A DNA stretch of 64,000 bases from JACWAE01 sp963847595 (GTDB lineage: Bacteria > Chloroflexota > Dehalococcoidia > SZUA-161), in NCBI GenBank assembly GCA_963847595.1, contig CAWKAJ010000002.1:1116001-1180000 (forward strand), given 5' to 3'. The notes beneath the pieces were generated by a model that did no database searches, was not told the DNA's origin, and saw only the letters and a program-made list of their open reading frames with translations. Of the stretch, positions 17,451-23,589 are shown piece by piece. Every line of letters begins with the position of its first letter. The stretch's first letter is position 1. The position numbers and the translations under genes are program-made.

Positions 17451-17831
17451 ATGCAAATGGGCATAGGCGTAGATATCATTAGTCTCAGCAGAATGAGGGA
17501 TTTACTGGAAACCTCTGGTAAAGATTTCTTAGACCGGATATTTACACCTGGGGAACAGGAAAGGGCTGAAAAACATCCCAACCCGGTGGCTTATCTATCG
17601 ATGACTTTCGCTGCCAAAGAAGCTATTTTTAAAACATTCGGAATAGGCTGGGCGCTTGGTGTCGAATTTAAAGAAATTGAGATCATGGATGGAGAGAACG
17701 GAGAACCAATACCTGTTCTTACGGGCAAATTTGCAGAACTCGCTTCTGAACGCGGAGTTTCCCGCGTAATGATAAGCCTTTCTTATGATGGCGATTATGC
17801 GATTGGCGTAGCGACATTGGCAGGACGTTAA
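17451..17831 (+). CDS. acpS: Holo-[acyl-carrier-protein] synthase
   Basis: A 126-residue AcpS, which moves 4'-phosphopantetheine from CoA to the serine of ACP. The signatures are GIGVDIISLSRM (Mg-binding Asp) and SMTFAAKEAIFKTFG (catalytic Glu/Lys region). The end SRVMISLSYDGDYAIGVATL is also typical. Two in-frame ATGs lie 6 nt apart (17451 and 17457). No strong RBS is visible. It overlaps the next LuxR-like gene by one base (TAATG), so the two are translated together. The natural substrate in this cluster would be the divergent ACP at 14078. Confidence 0.92.
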   Translation: MQMGIGVDIISLSRMRDLLETSGKDFLDRIFTPGEQERAEKHPNPVAYLSMTFAAKEAIFKTFGIGWALGVEFKEIEIMDGENGEPIPVLTGKFAELASERGVSRVMISLSYDGDYAIGVATLAGR

Positions 17832-18403
17832 TGCGGATTTCGCTGGAAATTATCGGATGGCGATGTATGAGAAGAACTACCACTAAGCTTACTGCAGAGG
17901 AACGGGCCGTTCTCACTTTGGCAGCCCTAAATGGCTACCACATTAGTAATGCCAAGATCTCCCAACGTCTTGGCATTTCTGACAACAGAGTGAGGATGCT
18001 AATACACCAGGCTTGCCTCAAGCTGGGAGCACACAATAGAAGAGAGGCTCTCTTTAACGCTTGGAAACGCGGAGAGATACTCCTTACCGAGTTCTACTCG
18101 CTTGACGAGTTGGCAGAAATCCTTAGCTCACTAAGCCCTGATATGTTGAGAAGGATAGCAAACCTTGTACGCCGAAAGAAGCATGGGCAACCCTTGGAGG
18201 AAGACGAACAAATTATCTGTACGGACAGAAGACAGGATAGCATATTAACGCAAAGAGAACGAGAAATTCTCATTCTTGCTGGACAGGGACTCACAAACAA
18301 AGCAATAGCCGATAAATTCTGCCTAACCAGCGGTGCAGCTAGAACAGGAGTTGGTACGTTCCTGACGGACGCCTTTCTTCGGCAACCTGCACATGGAAAA
18401 TGA
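17831..18403 (+). CDS. LuxR-like HTH regulator, second copy with eroded C-terminus
   Basis: A 190-residue relative of the regulator at 11433. The first HTH (about 20-78: LTAEERAVLTLAAL...RVRMLIHQACLKLGAHNRREA) is complete. The second begins normally (LTQREREILILAGQGLTNKA...) but breaks off after LTSGAA into unrelated residues where an HTH recognition helix and dimer helix are expected. A frameshift or a shortened domain is likely. Start ATG overlaps the acpS stop. There is no sensor domain. It may act on the same promoters as the first copy, perhaps as a competitor. Confidence 0.7.
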   Translation: MRISLEIIGWRCMRRTTTKLTAEERAVLTLAALNGYHISNAKISQRLGISDNRVRMLIHQACLKLGAHNRREALFNAWKRGEILLTEFYSLDELAEILSSLSPDMLRRIANLVRRKKHGQPLEEDEQIICTDRRQDSILTQREREILILAGQGLTNKAIADKFCLTSGAARTGVGTFLTDAFLRQPAHGK

Positions 18404-18513
18404 CCAAAGTGAAAAAAGATAAAAAATGCCCGTGCCGCGTGAAAGCGTGATCGATGGTATATGATGACATCTATTATGACTACGTTAAACTAAAACGAGT
18501 GAACCAATAAAGT

Positions 18514-18549
18514 ATGAAAGGAGTTCCAAATATGAAAGGAGGTCCAAAT
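18514..18549 (+). repeat. Two 18-bp tandem units, each carrying RBS and ATG
   Basis: ATGAAAGGAGTTCCAAAT is followed by ATGAAAGGAGGTCCAAAT and then by ATG. The units are in frame, so three start codons lie exactly 18 nt apart (18514, 18532, 18550). The last two each have a Shine-Dalgarno sequence 8 nt ahead. The truncated copy at 12682 has just one unit, so the duplication is recent or was lost there. Confidence 0.85.
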
Positions 18550-19329
18550 ATGTTATTGAAAGGAAAACGCATAATTGTAACAGGAGGAGCTACCGGAATC
18601 GGGGAGGCCACTGTACTGGCATGTGCTCGGGAAGGGGCAGTAATAGTATCCATGTCACGCAGGCCACCTACCGACGAGAAGGTTAAAAAGGTGGTTGAGG
18701 CAGCTAAGAAAAATGGGCCTGGACCGATTATGCATATGCAACTTGATGTCAGAAACCAAGACGAAGTTAACAGCGTTTTTGAAAAAGCTGTCGCCTGGAT
18801 GGGTGGTTTGGATGTACTGGTAAATTGTCATGGCCTAGAACAACAGAAGCCGGCGGAGGACCTAACCGCAGAGGATTTAAATGAACAGTTTGCCATCCAT
18901 GCCCTGGGGACAGCATTTACGTGCGCAGCTGTGTTTCGTTACATGAAAAACACAGGAGGCTCAATCATCAACCATGCATCTTATTGTGGCGTATTAGGAA
19001 TGCAAAACATGGCGGCATATAGTGCGGCAAAAGGAGCGGTGATTGGCTATTCCCGTGCCATTGCGAAGGAGTGGGGACGATACTTGATTCGCGTCAATAT
19101 TGTATGCCCCTCCGCTGTGACAGAGCTCTTTCAGCGGGTACTCGACGATTTCACAGCTGAAGAGCGCGCGGCGATTGATTCTTGGTTTGAAGCTAATATT
19201 CCACTCGGCGGCAAGATGGGCAAGGTAGAAGATTGTGCCAGCCTGAACGTGTTATTGGCAAGTGACTTGTCGCGTTTTGTACATGGCCAAACTATTGCCG
19301 TAGACGGCGGTATGATGATGAGCCGCTAA
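18550..19329 (+). CDS. Short-chain dehydrogenase/reductase (SDR)
   Basis: A classical SDR of about 259 residues. The Rossmann motif is TGGATGIG, the NNAG-equivalent is NCHG, and the active site is YSAAK (Tyr/Lys) with the catalytic Ser in NHASYCG. The tail VHGQTIAVDGGMMMSR is typical of 3-oxoacyl-ACP reductase/alcohol dehydrogenase-like members. It would reduce or oxidise a carbonyl using NAD(P)H. NNAG being NCHG is a small departure. I chose ATG 18550 since the remnant copy keeps only that start and AAAGGAGG precedes it. The upstream starts would add 12 residues of repeated sequence. It may work with the ACP of the same block. Confidence 0.88.
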   Translation: MLLKGKRIIVTGGATGIGEATVLACAREGAVIVSMSRRPPTDEKVKKVVEAAKKNGPGPIMHMQLDVRNQDEVNSVFEKAVAWMGGLDVLVNCHGLEQQKPAEDLTAEDLNEQFAIHALGTAFTCAAVFRYMKNTGGSIINHASYCGVLGMQNMAAYSAAKGAVIGYSRAIAKEWGRYLIRVNIVCPSAVTELFQRVLDDFTAEERAAIDSWFEANIPLGGKMGKVEDCASLNVLLASDLSRFVHGQTIAVDGGMMMSR

Positions 19330-19412
19330 CTCGATGCGAGTTGCCTTCGCTCAAGACAAATAGCTACTTTATACGAGGATATGTAAAAAGTTAACAAAAG
19401 TCAAATATTTCC

Positions 19413-19499
19413 TCACAGGATACGGCGGCGATATTTCGGTATCCAAACTATGTGATATTCCGTGCGATAAACGCCGTGCCCGGATAACCTCGTCTCCAC
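19413..19499 (-). pseudogene. IS200/IS605 TnpA N-terminal remnant
   Basis: Twenty-eight codons from GTG 19499 read METRLSGHGVYRTEYHIVWI then PKYRRRIL and a stop. HGVYRTEYHIVWIPKYRR is the unmistakable start of IS200-type Y1 transposases. After the stop, VRKYL continues the homology in another frame before it fades. The catalytic HUH and tyrosine parts are missing, so this is dead and marks old insertion activity at the edge of the island. Confidence 0.8.
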
Positions 19500-19538
19500 T
19501 CATCTATTCTACACCTCATATCTCCGCCTTTTCATTCA

Positions 19539-19575
19539 CCCGAAGGGCAGAGCCCGTGGAACTCTGCCCTTCGGG
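19539..19575 (-). terminator. Hairpin after nfnB, part of the right 39-bp repeat
   Basis: CCCGAAGGGCAGAG (19539-19552) and CTCTGCCCTTCGGG (19562-19575) form a perfect 14-bp stem with a 9-nt loop, 9 bp past the nfnB stop. It should end nfn transcription, though no T run follows. Confidence 0.55.
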
Positions 19576-19583
19576 TTATTAGA
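19545..19583. repeat. 39-bp hairpin repeat, right copy
   Basis: Identical over all 39 bases to 11038-11076 and in the same orientation. It abuts the stop codon of nfnB (19584). The left arm of the hairpin is longer here than in the other copy. Confidence 0.85.
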
Positions 19584-20987
19584 TTATTTACCTTTCAGGT
19601 AGGCGTCCATGGAGGCTACCGCTCTCTTGGCGGCGCCCATGGCGCTGATCACGGTGGCTGAGCCGGTAACCACGTCACCACCCGCCCAGACGCCGGTCTT
19701 GGTGGTCTTGCCCGTCGCCTCATCGGTGACAACCGTGCCCTTCTTGCTGGTATCCAGCCCCTTGGTGGTAGTGGGCACTAAAGGATTAGGCGTGGTGCCC
19801 AGCGCTACGACCACTGTGTCAACATCCATCTTGAACTCGCTGCCCTTCTTGACCACAGGGCTGCGGCGGCCGCTGGCATCGGGCTCGCCAAGCTCCATCT
19901 CCACGCACTCCATGGTCTTGACCCAGCCCTTGTCATCGCCATAGAACTTCTCTGGGTTGGTGAGGTACTTGAAGATTACGCCTTCCTCCTCAGCATTCTC
20001 AACCTCCTCACGCCGTGCCGGCATCTCGGTGCGGCTGCGCCGGTACACGATATAGACTTCCTCGGCACCAAGCCTGACGGAGCATCTGGCGGCATCCATA
20101 GCCACATTGCCGCCGCCGATAACCGCTACCCTCTTGCCCACCCTGAGCGGCGTATCGTACTCGGGGAAAAGGTAGGCCTTCATCAGATTTACACGGGTCA
20201 GGTACTCGTTCGCAGAGTAGATACCGTTGTAGTTCTCGCCAGGGATATGCAGGAACATGGGCAGGCCCGCGCCTGTGCCCAAAAATACGGCGTCATAGCC
20301 GTCCGCCATAATTTCATCAACCGTGGCTATCTTGCCTATTACCGAGTCCAGCTTGACTTCAACGCCCAGCGACTTAACGTAGTCTACCTCGGCCTGGACA
20401 ATACGCTTGGGCATTCTAAACTCGGGGATACCGTACATCAGCACGCCGCCGGCGACATGCAGGGCCTCGCGGATGGTGACCTTATGGCCGCGCTTGGCCA
20501 GGTCGGCGGCTGCGGTGAGACCCGCCGGGCCGGAACCGACTACCATCACTTTCTTGCCAGTGGACGGGGCGATCTCCGGTTTCGGCTTCGAGGTGGCAGG
20601 CTGGGTAAGCTCCCAGTCAGCGACGTAGCGCTCCAGGCGTCCGATGGCGACGGGAGCGCCTTTCTTGGCCAGCGTGCAGACCTCCTCGCACTGAGTCTCC
20701 TGAGGGCAGACACGCCCGCAGATACCCGGCAGTGCGTTCTTGGCTTTGAGCGCCTTCACTGCCTCGGGCATCTTGTTATCGCGCAGCGCCAGAATGAATT
20801 CCGGTATGTCCACGCCCACAGGGCAGCCCGCGGTGCAGGGGCGCTTTTTACACTGAATGCAGCGGCTGGCTTCAGCCAGCGCGTTCTCAGCCAGGTATCC
20901 CAGGGCAACTTCGTTGAAATTCTTAGCCCTCACCTTGGGCTCCTGCTTGGGCATGCCAACTCTATTCAGGTTCAACTTTTCCGGCAT
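19584..20987 (-). CDS. nfnB: NfnB/GltD-like NADPH:ferredoxin oxidoreductase large subunit
   Basis: A 467-residue flavoprotein of the glutamate synthase small-subunit family. The N-terminal Fe-S domain has CIQCKKRPCTAGC (Cys43-Cys55) and CGRVCPQETQCEEVC. The FAD site is VVGSGPAGLTAAADLAKRG and the NADPH site is VIGGGNVAMDAARCSVRLGA. The C-terminal ALGTTPNP and GGDVVTGSATVISAMGAAKRA complete the FAD fold. With the preceding NfnA-like gene it matches NfnAB, the electron-bifurcating transhydrogenase coupling NADPH, NADH and ferredoxin. The close homolog SudA is a sulfide dehydrogenase/ferredoxin:NADP reductase. Six bases separate it from nfnA. Confidence 0.88.
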   Translation of the reverse strand: MPEKLNLNRVGMPKQEPKVRAKNFNEVALGYLAENALAEASRCIQCKKRPCTAGCPVGVDIPEFILALRDNKMPEAVKALKAKNALPGICGRVCPQETQCEEVCTLAKKGAPVAIGRLERYVADWELTQPATSKPKPEIAPSTGKKVMVVGSGPAGLTAAADLAKRGHKVTIREALHVAGGVLMYGIPEFRMPKRIVQAEVDYVKSLGVEVKLDSVIGKIATVDEIMADGYDAVFLGTGAGLPMFLHIPGENYNGIYSANEYLTRVNLMKAYLFPEYDTPLRVGKRVAVIGGGNVAMDAARCSVRLGAEEVYIVYRRSRTEMPARREEVENAEEEGVIFKYLTNPEKFYGDDKGWVKTMECVEMELGEPDASGRRSPVVKKGSEFKMDVDTVVVALGTTPNPLVPTTTKGLDTSKKGTVVTDEATGKTTKTGVWAGGDVVTGSATVISAMGAAKRAVASMDAYLKGK

Positions 20988-20993
20988 AGGTCT

Positions 20994-21839
20994 TTACCTC
21001 CTATCACAGCTACAACTCTGCTTCCAGAGCTCGAGTGAGCGCTTTTCTTCATCAAGATAGGTACGCTGTCGAGCCATAAGCTCGTCCCAATCGACCTTAT
21101 GGGCATCGAAATCAGGACCATCGACACAGGTGAACTTGGTGACGCCGCCGATAGACACGCGGCAGACGCCGCACATGCCGGTGCCGTCGACCATGATAGG
21201 GTTGAGGCTGACAATGGTCTTCACCCCGAACGGCTTGGTGGTCAGCGAGGAGAACTTCATCATGACCGTGGGGCCGATGGCGACCACCAGGCCGACCTTC
21301 TCCTTGCCGCTCTCAAGCAGTTCCTTCAAGGGGATGGTGACCACACCTTTGCGTCCATATGTGCCATCATCGCTGGTCACTATCAGCTCATCGCTGAACT
21401 TGCGCAGGCGCTCCTCCCAGAACACCAGGTTCTTGCTGCGGAAACCCATTATGGAGATAACCTTATTCCCCGCCTCTTTCATGGCGCGGGCGATAGGAAC
21501 GATGGTGGCGATAGCGAAGCCGCCGGCGACACAGACCACTGTACCATAATTGTCGATATGCGTGGGCAGGCCCAGAGGGCCGGCGAAATTGGCGATAGAC
21601 TCGCCAGCCTTGATAGTAGCCATCTTGCGGGTCGTCTTGCCCACCTCCATAAAGACGACGGTGACAGTGCCTTTCTGCCGATTCCAATCGGCTATGGTCA
21701 GCGGGATGCGCTCACCCTTGTCATCCACCCTGATTACAACGAATTGCCCCGCCTGCGCTTTTTTGGCGACATCCGGGGCCATTACCTCGAAGAGATGGAT
21801 TTCAGGGGTAAGGTCCTCCCTGGTCACGATTTGGTACAT
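20994..21839 (-). CDS. nfnA: NfnA/SudB-like FAD- and [2Fe-2S]-containing subunit
   Basis: A 281-residue protein of the dihydroorotate dehydrogenase electron-transfer/ferredoxin-NADP reductase type. The FAD-binding barrel lies about residues 1-95 (AGQFVVIRVDDKGERIPLTI), and the NAD(H)-binding Rossmann part about 100-215 (VVCVAGGFAIATIVPIARAM). A C-terminal [2Fe-2S] site has the cysteines of MVDGTGMCGVCRVSIGG and FTCVDGPDF. Length and order equal NfnA. A GGAGGTAAA site is placed before the ATG. It is the first gene of the nfn pair, behind a 12-bp inverted repeat at 21903-21937. Confidence 0.88.
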   Translation of the reverse strand: MYQIVTREDLTPEIHLFEVMAPDVAKKAQAGQFVVIRVDDKGERIPLTIADWNRQKGTVTVVFMEVGKTTRKMATIKAGESIANFAGPLGLPTHIDNYGTVVCVAGGFAIATIVPIARAMKEAGNKVISIMGFRSKNLVFWEERLRKFSDELIVTSDDGTYGRKGVVTIPLKELLESGKEKVGLVVAIGPTVMMKFSSLTTKPFGVKTIVSLNPIMVDGTGMCGVCRVSIGGVTKFTCVDGPDFDAHKVDWDELMARQRTYLDEEKRSLELWKQSCSCDRR

Positions 21840-21902
21840 TTTACCTCCAATAAATAAGACACTAGGTGGCAGGGCTCGTTGAAATAATTGAGGATAACAC
21901 CA

Positions 21903-21937
21903 TCAACATCCCATACTTGAGATTCATGGGATGTTGA
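21903..21937. promoter_or_regulatory. 12-bp inverted repeat upstream of nfnA
   Basis: TCAACATCCCAT (21903-21914) and ATGGGATGTTGA (21926-21937) are perfect arms with an 11-nt spacer, about 65 bp before the nfnA ATG. It could be an operator or a leader hairpin. It does not match the Rex consensus. Confidence 0.5.
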
Positions 21938-22053
21938 CAGATAAGATGAGTCCAGCCCCCGCGCTATAATTCTACATTCATTCGGCGAAAATGACAAGAG
22001 GAAAATACCATCAGTGTGCGAATTTGGGTAGTGGGTCATTTTGAAAAGTTGGA

Positions 22054-22200
22054 ATGCACTACAACTTCGCTCGGCCTCACAAATCATTGGCTAATCCTTA
22101 CCCGAGGACTCCGGCAATGGCAGCAGGATTAACTGACCATGTTTGGAGTATAGAAGCGATTGTTGAACTAAAGGCCAAGAGCACAAAGAAAGACAGGTAG
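22054..22200 (+). pseudogene. C-terminal remnant of a DDE transposase
   Basis: Forty-eight codons read HYNFARPHKSLANPYPRTPA followed by MAAGLTDHVWSIEAIVEL and a lysine-rich end. The HYN(F)xRPHxSL and RTPAMAAGxTDHVW motifs are the typical last segment of IS transposases with an integrase core. The catalytic part is gone. Just upstream, GTGGGTCATTTTGAAA is similar to sequence before the IS at 50.07 kb (GTGTATCATTTTGAAA). Confidence 0.75.
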
Positions 22201-22201
22201 C

Positions 22202-22549
22202 CTAAACTGTTGTCGTTAGTTTACCGCAAACAAAACGATTAATGCTTACTTTAGACTCTGCTGCTTGTATAGCAAGCAATCTGTGCACATCTGGAGTTAC
22301 GCGCACGGTGAAGATACCCGAATAATGCTTAGTTGCGATTGGTTCAGGAATTGGCTCTTTATTTAACTTCATATCTGCTATGGCTTCTGCTACTACATTT
22401 CTTATCCCTCGTAATGCTTCTTCTTGAGTACCAGCAAGCCAACTTAGACTAGGAAATTCCGCGCATAAACCTACATATTCCCCATCTTCATTCGACCAAG
22501 TAACCCTATAGGTATAGCGGTCATCTATTGCTGTTGTTTTTGTTCCCAT
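22202..22549 (-). CDS. hicB: HicB-family antitoxin
   Basis: A 115-residue antitoxin. The N-terminal half has the partial RNase H-like fold of HicB (YRVTWSNEDGEYVGLCAEFP, then a helix with EEALRGIRNVVAEAIADM). The C-terminal half (GIFTVRVTPDVHRLLAIQAA then SKVSINRFVCGKL) is a ribbon-helix-helix DNA-binding domain. It should neutralise HicA and repress the operon at the operator 22807-22830. It lies 3 bp after hicA. Confidence 0.88.
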   Translation of the reverse strand: MGTKTTAIDDRYTYRVTWSNEDGEYVGLCAEFPSLSWLAGTQEEALRGIRNVVAEAIADMKLNKEPIPEPIATKHYSGIFTVRVTPDVHRLLAIQAAESKVSINRFVCGKLTTTV

Positions 22550-22552
22550 GTT

Positions 22553-22795
22553 TTATGACCTCTCAAGTTTTTTTATGGCTTTTACTACTTGTCTAACTTG
22601 ATAAGCTTTTGCTTTTCCATTGTCATCTTGTATATTAATTCTTGGGTCGCCCTGCCAAGGTGTTTTATAAATATTGTGACTACTTTTTGTACGAGCCTCC
22701 CCAAAATAATGTTTGCAGACTCTGCACAGGTCAGCAAACCTAACGTTTTGGGGGTTCTTCTCAAACTGCCTAACCAAGTTTTCTATAGAACCCAT
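22553..22795 (-). CDS. hicA: HicA-family mRNA interferase toxin
   Basis: An 80-residue toxin. The catalytic histidine lies in SSHNIYKTPW, followed by QGDPRINIQDDNGKAKAYQVRQ, the usual strand and basic patch of HicA. It cleaves mRNA when not bound by HicB. The order toxin then antitoxin is normal for hicAB. Upstream lies a strong promoter with a symmetrical operator. Confidence 0.88.
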   Translation of the reverse strand: MGSIENLVRQFEKNPQNVRFADLCRVCKHYFGEARTKSSHNIYKTPWQGDPRINIQDDNGKAKAYQVRQVVKAIKKLERS

Positions 22796-22806
22796 ATCTA
22801 CTGCTA

Positions 22807-22836
22807 AATGATATCATTAATGATACCATTTGTCAA
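22807..22836 (-). promoter_or_regulatory. hicAB promoter and operator
   Basis: On the minus strand TTGACA (22836-22831), a 17-bp spacer and TATCAT (22813-22808). The inverted repeat AATGATATCAT-TA-ATGATACCATT (22807-22830), with one mismatch, covers the spacer and -10, so HicB binding would block RNA polymerase. Confidence 0.75.
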
Positions 22837-22908
22837 TAGATAGATATAGATATTCTGGGCTACTCATAACAACTCCGCTGCTAATTCAGAATGAACCACT
22901 ACCCGAAT

Positions 22909-22937
22909 TTGACTTGAATATACTCGGGGGCTATAAT
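22909..22937 (+). promoter_or_regulatory. Promoter of the nuoEFG-like operon
   Basis: TTGACT (22909-22914), 17-bp spacer, TATAAT (22932-22937). Start near 22944 gives a leader of about 150 nt before nuoE, with an intrinsic terminator inside it. Confidence 0.72.
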
Positions 22938-23027
22938 GCTTTACGAGCGGGCCACATTTACGATTTGGTGCAAAATACCCCGCTGGCTAGAGGGTGTATC
23001 GCAGGTCAATCAGCAATCTCTCAGGAT

Positions 23028-23054
23028 ACTTGGCGAACGACCGCCAAGTTTTTT
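23028..23054 (+). terminator. Intrinsic terminator in the nuoEFG-like leader
   Basis: ACTTGGCG (23028-23035), 6-nt loop, CGCCAAGT (23042-23049) and a run of six T (23049-23054). It lies 90 nt after the promoter and 44 nt before nuoE, so the operon can only be expressed by read-through. This suggests attenuation by a leader RNA structure or an antitermination factor. I could not match the leader to a known riboswitch. Confidence 0.72.
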
Positions 23055-23097
23055 GTGTATTTGACCGGAGAGGTAAACGAGGAACCGGAGGAAAGCG

Positions 23098-23589
23098 GTG
23101 GTAACGGAGACTGACGTACGGAAGCAGGTACGAGACATAGTCGCCCCGTTGCAGGGCCGCCGGGCTGTGCTAATACCGGCCATGCAGGCGGTGCAGCAGA
23201 AGCTGGGCTATCTCCCTCCCGAGGCGATGGAGAAGATAGGGGAACTGGCGGGCGTCTCCACTAATATAGTTTACGGCGTGGCTACCTTTTATGCGCAGTT
23301 CAGGACCAAGCCCGTGGGTAAAAAGAGGGTTGCAGTGTGCCGGGGCAATGCCTGCAATGTGCGCGGCTCGGAGCGTATCCTGGAGACCATTGAGCGAGCC
23401 TTGAATTTGAAAGTGGATGAGACGACCCCAGACCGCGAGTACAGTCTGGAAACGGTGGCCTGCATGGGGGCCTGCGCTCTGGCGCCGGCCCTGAAGATAA
23501 ATGAAGAGACCCTGGGCAAGCTGACCACAAAGGCTGTCGAAGACCTTTTCCCCAAGAAAGCTAAGCAGGAAGGGGCACCTGAGAAATAA
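23098..23589 (+). CDS. NuoE/HndA-like [2Fe-2S] subunit
   Basis: A 163-residue thioredoxin-fold subunit of the NuoE family. The [2Fe-2S] cysteines are CRGNACNVRG (Cys near 81 and 86) and CMGACALAP (near 122 and 126). The N-terminal helical part LIPAMQAVQQKLGYLPPEAM is typical. It hands electrons between the flavin subunit and other carriers. The start is GTG 23098 with GGAGGAAAG ahead. A longer open frame through the promoter and terminator upstream is not coding. The stop overlaps the ATG of the next gene by one base. Confidence 0.9.
   Translation: MVTETDVRKQVRDIVAPLQGRRAVLIPAMQAVQQKLGYLPPEAMEKIGELAGVSTNIVYGVATFYAQFRTKPVGKKRVAVCRGNACNVRGSERILETIERALNLKVDETTPDREYSLETVACMGACALAPALKINEETLGKLTTKAVEDLFPKKAKQEGAPEK

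Noticed and set aside
22830..23114. A 94-codon frame upstream of nuoE
   Set aside because: It begins with TTG in the hicA operator, contains the nuo promoter and the intrinsic terminator, and has no RBS or homology that I can see.
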